Positions 1 to 7,614 of a DNA stretch of 31,789 nucleotides are shown here, one piece after another. Source of the DNA: an uncultured Enterorhabdus sp. Lineage in GTDB: Bacteria; Actinomycetota; Coriobacteriia; Coriobacteriales; Eggerthellaceae. The stretch covers positions 1 to 31,789 of the forward strand of contig CANSES010000009.1 of assembly GCA_947645965.1 (NCBI GenBank), written 5' to 3'. Both the position numbers and the translations under genes were made by a program. Every line of letters starts with the position of its first letter. Position 1 is the stretch's first letter. The notes under the pieces were generated by a model, which was not told the origin of the DNA, made no database searches, and saw only the letters and a list, made by a program, of their open reading frames with translations.

Positions 1-628
1 CCGTGGCCATCAGCACGCCCACGGCGACGAGGAACCAGCCGCACACTTTGTTGATGATGTCGTAATGGCGCTTGATCACGTTGAATGCGCCCTTCAGCTT
101 GTCGATGAGCACGGCGGCGGCCACAAAGGGAATGCCGAGGCCAGCCGAGTAGCACAGCAGCAGTATAACGCCCTGCACCACCGAGGCCTGCTGCGAGGCC
201 AGCATGAGCGCCGACCCGAGGAAGGCCCCCACACAGGGCGTCCAGCCGATGGAGAAGATGATGCCGAACAGCACCGACGAGAAGAACCCGAGTTGGCGCC
301 CGGCCAGGGGGTTCTTGCCGCCGCGGAACAGGTTCACCTTGATGAACCCGAGGAAGTACAGGCCGAAGGCGATGACCACCAGGCCGCACACCACGTTCAC
401 GACGCTCTGGTACTCGATGAAGAAGGCGCCCACGGTGGAGGCCAGGGCTCCCAGGGCGATGAACACCATGGTGAAGCCGAGCACGAAGCCGAGGGCGTTG
501 CGCAGCACCACGCCCGTGCGCACTTCCTCGCCGGCGGCGAAGTAGGTGACGTAGATGGGAATCATGGGCAAAAGACACGGCGACACGAAGGTGATGATGC
601 CCTCGAGGAACGTGATGAGGTAGGTCAT
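1..628 (-). CDS. ccdA: CcdA/DsbD-type thiol:disulfide transport membrane protein (3' end beyond window)
   Basis: This gene is read leftward from ATG at 626-628, after a GGAGG ribosome site (GGAGGGCCC-ATG), and runs off the window, giving 209 visible residues. The product is a multi-span membrane protein of the CcdA/DsbD-beta family. That family passes reducing equivalents from cytoplasmic thioredoxin across the membrane to extracytoplasmic thiol proteins such as cytochrome c maturation factors or thioredoxin-like lipoproteins. The family marks are clear: the first helix carries FVSPCLLPMIP (residues 15-25, Cys18), and the second active cysteine lies in GWTPCVGAF near residue 143. Hydrophobic helices follow one another with short loops. 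A usual CcdA is about 220-240 residues, so little is missing. The partner lipoprotein is not in view. Family call is firm; the substrate is unknown. Confidence 0.9.
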   Translation of the reverse strand, partial: MTYLITFLEGIITFVSPCLLPMIPIYVTYFAAGEEVRTGVVLRNALGFVLGFTMVFIALGALASTVGAFFIEYQSVVNVVCGLVVIAFGLYFLGFIKVNLFRGGKNPLAGRQLGFFSSVLFGIIFSIGWTPCVGAFLGSALMLASQQASVVQGVILLLCYSAGLGIPFVAAAVLIDKLKGAFNVIKRHYDIINKVCGWFLVAVGVLMAT

Positions 629-712
629 GGGCCCTCCAAGCCGTCGTCGCCATTGCCGTGGGTCGTCGCTGCCGCGCGTTGCCTCCCCTCATTATTCCCG
701 AAAACAGCAAGC

Positions 713-742
713 CGCGCGACTCTCTTCACAGAAAGTCGCGCG
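713..742 (-). terminator. Probable terminator of the DUF234 ATPase gene
   Basis: A 9-bp perfect stem, CGCGCGACT (713-721) with AGTCGCGCG (734-742), and a 12-nt loop lie 30 bases past the stop codon of the leftward ATPase gene. In that orientation a moderately T-rich stretch (TTGCTGTTTTC) follows. Confidence 0.55.
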
Positions 743-771
743 TCCGTTACGCGGGCCGACGGGCGCCCCGA

Positions 772-2190
772 TTACTCACTCCCCAACCCCATGTCCTTCA
801 AAGCGACGAGCATGCAACGGGCCCGCTTCGCCTCCTCGCGGCAGCGCTCGGTGAAGCCGCTTTTCGAGAAGAGGACGAGGCGAAGCTCTCTGTTCCCCTT
901 AATCAGTTTGGCGCGGTGCTCCAGGGTATGGAGCACATCAACATCGGTGAGTTTTGTCTGCCACTTACATTCCCCGCAGATCAAGATGTCGTTTTTGCAC
1001 AAGGCGACGATGTCGAGCTCGGCCTGCTCTTTTCTTTCGTCATCCGTTCCCCACCAGCGGCCGATGTTGTCAATAAAGAACGGGCTTTCTTTGTCCGCAG
1101 AGTTGATGAGCCATTGCCGGCACACCTCTTCAAAGACCGGTCCCAGAAACGTTGAGAGGTGGTCGTCCGCGATGAGCTTCGCCACCTCTTCGCAGCGTCC
1201 TGCCTGCAAGGGCGTTAGATAGCGCGGCACAAAACGGTACCAGAAACGGAACAAGTTGTCGGAGAGCACGTAGCGCATCTTTTTTCTGTTGGCATCCACA
1301 ATGGGTTGCTCTTGTCTGACGATGCCAAGTTCCATCAGGCCTTTGAGGTAGGCCGTTACCGTGGATCTGTCGATACCCGCTGCGCTGGAGATATCCGAGA
1401 GGCGACCCTCTCCGTTGGCAATGGCTCGAGTGACGGCGTTGTACCGCGCCGGTTCCCGCACCTCCTGTTGGAGAAAAGAGTCGGGTTCGCCATAGAGAAA
1501 GCAATCGGGCCTTAAGGCGTTGTACGCAAGATTGTCCTGCAGGCTCAAAGAGGCATCGAACTGCTCAAGGTACAAGGGAATGCCGCCGGCGACTCCGTAC
1601 CACGCGACGATATCTTCCGGGGAGCTCCCCTTGAGCAGCAGTGCCGTTTGAAGGATGTCGAAGGGCCTCACTTTTATCTGCGCCGTTCTCCGACCGTAAA
1701 GCGGGCTCTTGTATCCCATCACCTGATGCTCCATAAAGCTCATGGACGATCCGCACAGAATCAGAAAGAGCCTGCTCGTCTCATGCTCTCTATCAATATA
1801 ATGCTGCAATAGAGAAGAGACCGCTCGGTAGCTCTGCGCCAAATAGGGGTACTCGTCGATGACGAAGATAAGACGTTGCTTACGAGCAAGGTCGAAGATG
1901 TACGAAAAGGCGCTGTCGAAGGTTTCGAAGACCGCTGATGGTCTGTCGGTCGCCCTCAGTGTCCCACCCGATTCAAAGCGGGTGATGGCCTCGCTGAACG
2001 CTACCAAGTTCTCCCGTTCCGTCGACTCTCGTGCCGAGAAGAAGATCGCCGGCTTCCCTTCAACAAAATGGGTTATGAGCGAGGTCTTGCCTACGCGCCG
2101 CCGCCCATAGATGACGGGCATTTGAAACTTGTCCGTTGCATAGAGCCTCTCAAGGGTCGATATTTCGCGCGCTCTGCCAACGAAGGACAT
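772..2190 (-). CDS. AAA-type ATPase with C-terminal DUF234 nuclease-like domain
   Basis: A 472-residue protein of the 'archaeal ATPase' (MNG10/SSO1545-like) group. The N-terminal P-loop domain has Walker A GRRRVGKTS (residues 29-37) and Walker B LIFVIDEYPYL with Asp112-Glu113. A winged-helix part follows near residues 250-300 (SDISSAAGIDRSTVTAYL). The C-terminal DUF234 region has the PD-(D/E)XK-like pattern ELDIVAL...ILICGECKW, so a nuclease-type fold is likely. Members are widespread, often in mobile or defence contexts, and their physiological role is not settled. The start is ATG at 2188-2190 after AGAAGGGA. The gene stands alone with its own promoter and terminator. Its base composition is visibly more AT-rich than that of its neighbours, which suggests acquisition by transfer. 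Family assignment is confident; function is not known. Confidence 0.88.
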   Translation of the reverse strand: MSFVGRAREISTLERLYATDKFQMPVIYGRRRVGKTSLITHFVEGKPAIFFSARESTERENLVAFSEAITRFESGGTLRATDRPSAVFETFDSAFSYIFDLARKQRLIFVIDEYPYLAQSYRAVSSLLQHYIDREHETSRLFLILCGSSMSFMEHQVMGYKSPLYGRRTAQIKVRPFDILQTALLLKGSSPEDIVAWYGVAGGIPLYLEQFDASLSLQDNLAYNALRPDCFLYGEPDSFLQQEVREPARYNAVTRAIANGEGRLSDISSAAGIDRSTVTAYLKGLMELGIVRQEQPIVDANRKKMRYVLSDNLFRFWYRFVPRYLTPLQAGRCEEVAKLIADDHLSTFLGPVFEEVCRQWLINSADKESPFFIDNIGRWWGTDDERKEQAELDIVALCKNDILICGECKWQTKLTDVDVLHTLEHRAKLIKGNRELRLVLFSKSGFTERCREEAKRARCMLVALKDMGLGSE

Positions 2191-2229
2191 AGCAGGATCC
2201 CTTCTGAAGATTATTTTTGTAGTATCACG

Positions 2230-2259
2230 ATTATACTAAGTGTAATCCTACAAAATCAA
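2230..2259 (-). promoter_or_regulatory. Near-consensus sigma70 promoter of the ATPase gene, overlapped by an inverted repeat
   Basis: Read on the minus strand, TTGATT (2254-2259) and TATAAT (2230-2235) are separated by 18 bases, which would start transcription about 33 bases before the ATG at 2190. A perfect 6-bp inverted repeat, TAGTAT (2220-2225) and ATACTA (2233-2238) with a 7-base spacer, overlaps the -10 box and is a candidate operator. Confidence 0.65.
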
Positions 2260-2427
2260 GCAATAGCTATTTCGGGGCCTCCAACATGTGTCTGCGAGTT
2301 GGGTTGGCGGCGCAGGCAATGGAGCATGAAGGAAGCGGGCTTTGTGCAAAGGCGCTTCCAGAATGCGCGGCGCCCTCCCTTGCCGGCTGGCTTGTTCGGG
2401 GAAGTAGCTGAATCCGTCCCAAAAACG

Positions 2428-2463
2428 AAACCCGAGCGGCTCGGCACAGCGCCGCTCGGGTTT
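2428..2463 (-). terminator. Strong hairpin terminator, most likely leftward
   Basis: A perfect 13-bp stem pairs AAACCCGAGCGGC (2428-2440) with its complement at 2451-2463 around a 10-base loop. On the minus strand the stem is followed by CGTTTTTGGG, a usable T tract. It would end transcripts from the agmatine deiminase remnant. There is no T tract beyond the stem on the plus side. Confidence 0.75.
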
Positions 2464-2494
2464 CCAGTCAGTTCAGGGGGAAGAGGGAGCGCCT

Positions 2495-2667
2495 CGTAGG
2501 GGCGGGCTTCAGCCCACCTGCAAGAGGGAGCGGGCCGCGGGCCGACGGGCGGCCTAAAGGCCGCCCCTACGGTGGGGGATGAACTTGCCGGCGCGGTTCG
2601 TAGGGACGGCTCGTAGGGATGGCCTCGGGGAGCGGCTCGTAGGAGCGGCTTTCAGCCCGCCCGCAAG
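2495..2667. repeat. Cluster of REP-like palindromes in a gene-free stretch
   Basis: The 486 bases between the ATPase start (2190) and the agmatine deiminase remnant (2677) hold no convincing gene. They contain the ATPase promoter, the hairpin at 2428-2463 and this repeat cluster. Clear copies of the palindrome (arm GTAGGGGCGGGC, loop TTCA, arm GCCCGCCC) are at 2495-2524 (plus), 2547-2570 (minus, with GGCCT arms) and 2639-2667 (plus). Degenerate half-copies beginning CGTAGGGA lie between them, at about 2599-2630. Nothing was recognised in 2262-2425. Confidence 0.8.
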
Positions 2668-2676
2668 TGCAGCTCC

Positions 2677-3135
2677 TTAGGCCTTGGGCTCCTGCTGGGT
2701 GATGCAGTGGATGTTGCCGCCGCCGTAGACGACCTGCTCGGACTGCACGCCCACGCATTTATAGGCGCCCTTGCCCCACACCTCGTCGTAGATGTTCTGG
2801 AGCGTCTCCACGGCCAGGGCGTCGTTCTCGTCGCCGTACTGGGGCACGATGACGCCGCCGTTGGTCACCAGGTAGTTCATGTAGGAGGCGATGAGCGGCT
2901 CGTCGGCCACGCGGGGCTCGGCGTTCTCATCGGCGTCGATGGAATCGCAGGAAGCCTGGTCCATGTACAGCGGGTTCACCGGCATGGGCAGCTTGTACAC
3001 CTTCAGCGGACGGCCCTGAGCGTCCACGGAGTTCGCCAGGGTCTCGTAGGCCTCGTGGCACTGCTGGTAGAAGGGGTAGTCCGGATCATCGGTCCAGATG
3101 CAGGCCATGACGCTGGGCGCGATGAAAGAAGCGCC
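2677..3135 (-). pseudogene. aguA: Agmatine deiminase remnant (C-terminal ~150 residues only)
   Basis: The reading frame gives the C-terminal part of agmatine deiminase, which hydrolyses agmatine to N-carbamoylputrescine and ammonia (polyamine synthesis or acid-resistance agmatine use). The end of the protein carries the catalytic-cysteine motif GGGNIHCITQQ of the PAD/guanidino-group-modifying superfamily, and IWTDDPDYPFY matches the family's usual substrate-domain region. A complete enzyme is about 365-380 residues; here family-like sequence starts only near 3135 (ASFIAPSVMACIW). Upstream the frame reads into sequence belonging to the LuxR gene on the other strand. Residues of the N-terminal catalytic half are missing, so the product should be inactive. 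An ATG at 3106-3108 could start a 143-residue peptide, but no good ribosome site precedes it. Confidence 0.85.
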
Positions 3136-3138
3136 GGG

Positions 3139-3644
3139 CTTGGCGCATCGCGCCGGCCGTCGTCTTCGTCGTCGCCACCGAGATCGTTCTTTGGGCGCTG
3201 CCGGTGAGCGAGTTTCGGCAGTGGCTCTTCTACACGCTGCGCCAGGGGTTCCTCGTCTGGTGCATCGCCTACGCCGTCTATCGCTACACGACTTCCCAAA
3301 GCGAGGTCGAGCGCGCTCGCATGCGCCGCCAGGAGCCTGTGCTGCTGGTAACGGCGGTGCTGTGCCTGTGCATTCTCATCGAGGACGTGGCCATGATCCT
3401 CGTGTTCGACTCCTCGTTCTTCGCCCAGGAAGCCCTGCTGCCCCTCTACATCAGCGAGCGCTACAACCTGACCGCTCGCGAGCGCGAGATACTGAAGCTG
3501 GTTTTAGAGGGCAAGGACAACCAGAACATCGCCAGCACCTTGCAGCTGGCCCTGGGCACCGTGAAGGCCCACGTGCACAACATCCTGAAGAAGACCCGCC
3601 ACGCCACCCGCCAAGAACTCACCCAAGATTTCTGGAAGGGGTAG
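3139..3644 (+). pseudogene. LuxR-family membrane regulator remnant (C-terminal part)
   Basis: The frame encodes two hydrophobic spans (VVFVVATEIVLWALP near the junction and PVLLVTAVLCLCILIED), then a GerE/LuxR helix-turn-helix: LTAREREILKLVLEGKDNQN followed by IASTLQLALGTVKAHVHNIL. Regulators of this layout, common in Eggerthellaceae, have about ten or more N-terminal membrane spans before the HTH and total near 480-520 residues, so some two thirds are missing. The frame is closed by TGA just upstream (about 3125) and joins agmatine deiminase sequence at about 3136-3140. A GTG at 3204 could start a 146-residue membrane-HTH peptide, but I see no convincing ribosome site. The stop TAG at 3642-3644 is followed by GGGGGCTCCCCG, which resembles a decayed copy of the dispersed palindrome. 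Confidence 0.82.
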
Positions 3645-3756
3645 GGGGGCTCCCCGTTTCCCCGCCCCGTCAATCTGTTGGTTGCCAAAGCGGGGGTGCG
3701 GGCTTATGCTGGGGAAACTGACGTTTGCGCCGCGGCGCTTGATAAAAGGAGGCCCT

Positions 3757-5007
3757 ATGGGCGGCTTGGTTGAAAGCGTGACGCGGCGACGGTTTCTGTG
3801 GTTGGCGGCTTTGGGAGCGGGCACGGTGGCCCTGGGCGGCTGCGAGAGCGGCCCGCGGGAGCAGGCTCCCTCGGCGACGGCCTTCGACACGCCGTCCGAA
3901 GGCGCCGGGACTGGAGGCGACGGTGCGGATAGCGCGGCCGCCGAGGCCGAGGCTGCTCTGATGGCCCGTGTAGAGGCCATGACCCTGGAGCAGAAGGTGG
4001 CCCAGCTGTTCGTGGTGGCCCCCGAGGCGTTGGTGGAAGGCGTGTCCCAGGTGACTCAGGCGGGCGATGCCACCCACGAGGGCGTGCGCACCTGGCCCGT
4101 GGGCGGTATCGTGTACTTCGCCTCGAACCTGGTGGACCCCGACCAGGCCACTGCCATGCTGGCCAATGTGCGCCAGTTCTACGCCGACGACGGCAACGTG
4201 GCGCCCTTCCTCGCCGTGGACGAGGAGGGCGGCACCGTGGTGCGCGTGGCCGACAACAAGGCCTTCGGCGTGCAGGATGTGGGCGACGCGAGCGCCCTGG
4301 GGGCAGCGGGCGACGAGGCCGCGGCCAAGGGCGCCGCCGAGCAGATCGCCTCCTACCTGAAGCCCCTCGGCTTCAATCTGGATTTCGCGCCCGTGTGCGA
4401 TGTGGTTGACCCGCTGCGCAGCGACACCATGGGTCTGCGGTCGTTCTCGTCGGACGCCAACGTGTGCGCCGCCATGGTGAAGGCCGAGGTGCGGGGGTTC
4501 CTCGAGGCGGGCATGCTGTGCTGTGCGAAGCACTTCCCCGGTATCGGATCGGCGCCCGGCGACTCCCATAGTGGTGCCATTACGGTGGAGAAGAGCGCCG
4601 AGGAATTGGCGGCGGTTGATTTCGTTCCCTTCAAGGCCGCCATCGAGGCGGGCGTGCCGATGATCATGGTGGGCCATGTGGACTTGCCCAGCATCGTGGA
4701 AGGGGCGGCGCCGGCGTCGCTGTCGAGCGCGGTGGTCCAGGGGATGCTGCGCGACACCCTGGGGTTCACGGGCATCATCGTCACCGATTCCCTGGCTATG
4801 GGCGCGATCACCGATCGCTACAGCGCCGCCGAGGCCGCCGTGGCTGCCCTCGCGGCCGGCTGCGACATACCGCTCATGCCCGAGAACTTCCGCGAGGCCT
4901 ACCAGGGCGTGCTGGACGCCGTGGCCGCCGGCGAGCTCACCGAAGAGCGCATCGACGAATCAGTCACCCGCATCCTGAAGGTGAAGCAGCAATACATCGG
5001 CTTGTAG
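3757..5007 (+). CDS. nagZ: Beta-N-acetylhexosaminidase, GH3 family, Tat-exported lipoprotein
   Basis: A 416-residue glycoside hydrolase family 3 enzyme, expected to remove beta-linked N-acetylglucosamine, probably from peptidoglycan fragments outside the membrane. The start ATG at 3757 follows AAAGGAGG at ideal distance; an upstream in-frame ATG at 3682 lacks such a site. The N-terminus is a twin-arginine lipoprotein signal: TRRRFLWLAALG, then lipobox ALGGC with Cys29. The NagZ signature KHFPGIG (Lys258-His259) is followed by D269-S270-H271, the His/Asp dyad loop that sets NagZ-type enzymes apart. The nucleophile is Asp344 in VTDSLAMG. Gram-negative NagZ is cytoplasmic; the exported lipoprotein form is usual in Gram-positives. 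The TAG stop (5005-5007) lies inside a dispersed palindrome shared with the convergent gene. The exact substrate is inferred. Confidence 0.9.
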   Translation: MGGLVESVTRRRFLWLAALGAGTVALGGCESGPREQAPSATAFDTPSEGAGTGGDGADSAAAEAEAALMARVEAMTLEQKVAQLFVVAPEALVEGVSQVTQAGDATHEGVRTWPVGGIVYFASNLVDPDQATAMLANVRQFYADDGNVAPFLAVDEEGGTVVRVADNKAFGVQDVGDASALGAAGDEAAAKGAAEQIASYLKPLGFNLDFAPVCDVVDPLRSDTMGLRSFSSDANVCAAMVKAEVRGFLEAGMLCCAKHFPGIGSAPGDSHSGAITVEKSAEELAAVDFVPFKAAIEAGVPMIMVGHVDLPSIVEGAAPASLSSAVVQGMLRDTLGFTGIIVTDSLAMGAITDRYSAAEAAVAALAAGCDIPLMPENFREAYQGVLDAVAAGELTEERIDESVTRILKVKQQYIGL

Positions 5008-5025
5008 GGGCGGGCCTCCGCCCTA
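5004..5025. repeat. REP-like palindrome containing the stop codons of two convergent genes
   Basis: GTAGGGGCGGGC, CT and CGCCCTA form a short near-palindrome. The TAG at 5005-5007 ends the hexosaminidase gene on the plus strand. The TAG read from 5025 to 5023 ends the Tat-signal protein on the minus strand. The element may serve as a compact two-way terminator, though there is no T tract. Confidence 0.75.
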
Positions 5026-6672
5026 AACCGGTTGCCAGACGCGGACGAGGCAGAGCTTCGTTTGATCGCCCTCGAGGGAGGTGTGGTCGATGTTGCTGTA
5101 GGTGATGGCGCGGGCCCCCATGTTGGTGGAGGCCAAGAACTCGCCGTAGCTGCTGGCGCCGTTCTCCAGGGGCAGCGATGTGTAGCGCTTCCCGGCCAGG
5201 TCAACGGCGCAGATACCGCTCTGGCCGCGCATCAGTACCCAGTCGCCGCACCAGGCCGGTGCCGACAGGGGGTTGCGCACGTAGTGAAACCATGGCTGGT
5301 CGCTGTAGGCCTCGGTGCCCAGATTCGCCTGGGCCACGGGCAGGAAGCGGTTGACTTCCCCGTCGTTCCCCCCACCTTCGACGCCTTCGCCGGCGTCCAG
5401 CGGGGGATGCTCGAAGGGGGCTAGCGGCATATAGGTGCCCAGGTTCGCGATGCCGTCGCCGTAATTGTAGATGCCGTCGAAGGCGAAGTTGAAGCCGGTC
5501 TTGCCGTAGCCGCATTCCAACGGCTTCATGGAAGCGGGCAGCACCATCGCGTCGGTGACGGCCCCGCTGGCACCGTCGATGCGCGTGAGCTGGTAGTAGG
5601 TGCCGCTCGTGCGGGCCCGGGGCACCGCGATGATGGCGTCGCCGCAGGAGGTGGGCGCGCAGGCCATGCGGCCCTGGGAGGCGTAGACCACTTCCGCGTT
5701 GCCCGTGCCGAAGGCCGCGCGCTTCAGCAGCGAGTCCTCGACGCGGGCGTTGCCGTCCAGCTGGGGCAGGCGCTGCCAGTAGCCGTAGTTCGCGGCGCAG
5801 GCCAGGGTGGGCATCTCCCAGTCGTTGTCGCCCTCGTCGAGCAGCTGGGGCTCGCCCAGGGTCTCGCCCGAGAGGGTGGCGCCGTACACGCGCCACACGC
5901 CGTCCATGATGTCGGCCTCGGTCCAGATGACGCCGGCGCTGTTGGCGCGCACGTCGTAGATCTCGAAGCCCTCGGTCTCGCCCACGGCGTGTTCCAGCAC
6001 GGTCAGGTAGGTGCCCGCTTCGGGGAAGATGAGCCCGATCTGGGCCAGGGGCTTGGCCACTTCAGTGGGCAGCAGGCAGGCGGCTACGGCGTCGTCGCAG
6101 CTCCACACGAGCGAGCCGAAGGGCAGCTTGATGGTGGAGGCGACGGCCATCACCGTGGACGAGTCCTCGATTTCCTCCAGGTCGTTCGAGGAAGTGACCG
6201 CCTCTTTGGGCACCGAGAGGGTAGCCAGGGTGTCGTCGCCCTTGGTCTGGCCCGAGGCCCAAGCGGCTCCGGTGCCCATGAGGGCCAAGGTGGCGATGCC
6301 GGCCACGCCGTACAGGAAGTGGCGGCGGGTCAGCAGCACCTCATGGCCGCCGGGCAGGGTGATTTCCCGGCCCTCCTCGGCCTGGGCGCGGGGCGTGGGC
6401 GCCGGCGGCGTGCGGCGCACCTTCACCTTGGTGGTGTTGCCCTTGGCAGCGCCGCGGGGGGCCGAGCCGTGGGACGCCGCGGCGCGCGAGGCCGGACCGC
6501 GGGATGCGGCGGCGCGCTGGTGGGCAGCACGGGCTTTCCCCGAGCTGCTGGCACGGGTATGGGAAGGGGGCTTTGATATAGAAGCACCGCCGGAACGCTT
6601 CGGGGCGCCGCCGCGGGGGCGACGGGGCGCGGAGGCTGCCGGTCGGGTGCGGGGGGTTCGTCTCTGTGGCAT
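5023..6672 (-). CDS. Membrane-anchored or Tat-exported protein of unknown function with basic N-terminal region
   Basis: A 549-residue protein with no family I can name. Residues 1-100 are a low-complexity stretch rich in Arg, Ala, Ser and Pro (many RR and RG pairs), probably disordered. A twin-arginine-like signal follows: LLTRRHFLYGVAG (Arg116-Arg117) leading into a hydrophobic segment at about 119-139 that ends in AAWA. The rest (about 400 residues) is soluble and should lie outside the membrane. It repeats short motifs with paired aromatic and Gly residues (YGYWQRLPQ, SGTYYQLTRIDG, YNYGDGIANLG, GICAVDLAGKRYTSLPL), suggesting a beta-propeller. Such a long basic tail before a Tat signal is unusual; the segment may instead be a permanent type II anchor. 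Start ATG at 6670-6672. The 178 bases to the divergent response regulator must hold both promoters. Confidence 0.8.
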   Translation of the reverse strand: MPQRRTPRTRPAASAPRRPRGGAPKRSGGASISKPPSHTRASSSGKARAAHQRAAASRGPASRAAASHGSAPRGAAKGNTTKVKVRRTPPAPTPRAQAEEGREITLPGGHEVLLTRRHFLYGVAGIATLALMGTGAAWASGQTKGDDTLATLSVPKEAVTSSNDLEEIEDSSTVMAVASTIKLPFGSLVWSCDDAVAACLLPTEVAKPLAQIGLIFPEAGTYLTVLEHAVGETEGFEIYDVRANSAGVIWTEADIMDGVWRVYGATLSGETLGEPQLLDEGDNDWEMPTLACAANYGYWQRLPQLDGNARVEDSLLKRAAFGTGNAEVVYASQGRMACAPTSCGDAIIAVPRARTSGTYYQLTRIDGASGAVTDAMVLPASMKPLECGYGKTGFNFAFDGIYNYGDGIANLGTYMPLAPFEHPPLDAGEGVEGGGNDGEVNRFLPVAQANLGTEAYSDQPWFHYVRNPLSAPAWCGDWVLMRGQSGICAVDLAGKRYTSLPLENGASSYGEFLASTNMGARAITYSNIDHTSLEGDQTKLCLVRVWQPV

Positions 6673-6850
6673 GGGTGTATTGTGTCATTTCGCATACGCC
6701 TCGGCGACCGTATGGCGCTAAACGCTACAATAAACGCAAACACGACCGCCGGGCTGATATATATCGTGACCGGGAAGAATCCGCAGGTCAGACATGGTGT
6801 CGGTTGAGGCGAACGAAAGCGTACGTCGGCGAATGACGAGGAGTACCTTT

Positions 6851-7555
6851 ATGAGCAACGAAACACGACGCATTCTGCTCGTCGAAGACGAGAAGGCCAT
6901 CCGCGATGCGGTGACCGCCTATCTGGAGCGCGAGAACTACTGGGTCACCGCCGTGGGCGATGGCCAGGATGCCCTGGAAGAGTTCCAGAAGCACCACTTC
7001 GACCTGGTCATTCTTGACCTCATGCTGCCCCGCGTGCCCGGTGAGCGCGTCTGCCGCGTCATCCGCGACACGTCGGATGTACCCATCATCATGCTCACCG
7101 CCAAGGGCGAGGTGGAGGACCGCATCATCGGCCTGGAGCTGGGCGCCGACGACTACCTGGTGAAGCCCTTCAGCCCCCGCGAGCTGGTGGCCCGCGCCCG
7201 CGCCCTGCTGCGCCGCGTGCACGCCGACTCCGAGCCTCAGCGCGAGGTGCTCGAGTTCGGCGAGCTGACCATCGACGTGTCTGGCCACAAGGTGCTCGTC
7301 TCCGGCGAGGAGATCGATCTCACGGCCAGCGAGTTCAAGCTGCTCACCACGCTGTCCCGCTACCCGGGTCGCGTGTACTCCCGTATGGAACTGGTGGAGA
7401 AGGTGCTCGGCTACGACTTCGAGGGCTACGAGCGCACCATCGACTCCCACGTGAAGAACCTGCGCGCCAAGATCGGCGACAATCCTCGCAATCCCAAGTG
7501 GTTGCACACCGTCCACGGCGTGGGCTACCGCTTCGAGGACCCCACCAAGCAGTAA
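6851..7555 (+). CDS. OmpR/PhoB-family response regulator
   Basis: A 234-residue two-component response regulator. The receiver domain has the acidic pair Glu12-Asp13, phosphoacceptor Asp56 in LVILDLMLP, switch Thr84 and Lys105 in LVKPFSP. From about residue 130 to the end is a winged-helix DNA-binding domain of the Trans_reg_C type, ending in the typical VHGVGYRFEDP. I choose ATG 6851 because CGAGGAG precedes it. An in-frame ATG at 6794 would add 19 residues with no ribosome site and no family match. The histidine kinase starts 60 bases after the stop, so the two form a co-transcribed pair. TACAAT at 6726-6731 may be a -10 box, but its -35 is unclear. The regulon cannot be told from sequence. 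Confidence 0.92.
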   Translation: MSNETRRILLVEDEKAIRDAVTAYLERENYWVTAVGDGQDALEEFQKHHFDLVILDLMLPRVPGERVCRVIRDTSDVPIIMLTAKGEVEDRIIGLELGADDYLVKPFSPRELVARARALLRRVHADSEPQREVLEFGELTIDVSGHKVLVSGEEIDLTASEFKLLTTLSRYPGRVYSRMELVEKVLGYDFEGYERTIDSHVKNLRAKIGDNPRNPKWLHTVHGVGYRFEDPTKQ

Positions 7556-7562
7556 GGCGCTC

Positions 7563-7586
7563 CGGGCGGTCTGAAGCCCGCCCCTC
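7563..7586 (-). repeat. REP-like palindrome between response regulator and kinase genes
   Basis: GGGCGG, TCTGAAG and CCCGCCCC form a copy of the dispersed palindrome in minus orientation, lying in the 59-base gap between the two-component genes. Confidence 0.7.
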
Positions 7587-7614
7587 CGAACGCCCCCGAT
7601 TTTGAAGGAGCTCC

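Noticed and set aside
2256..2447. 63-codon minus-strand frame in the gene-free stretch
   Set aside because: It runs through the terminator and promoter region, with no ribosome site or domain.
2495..2667. Repeat cluster considered as a CRISPR array
   Set aside because: Copies differ in orientation and spacing, the units are themselves palindromes, there are no spacers of constant length and no cas genes nearby.
6794..6850. Upstream ATG 6794 as start of the response regulator
   Set aside because: It adds 19 residues without family match, while ATG 6851 has a clear GAGGAG site and begins the receiver domain properly.
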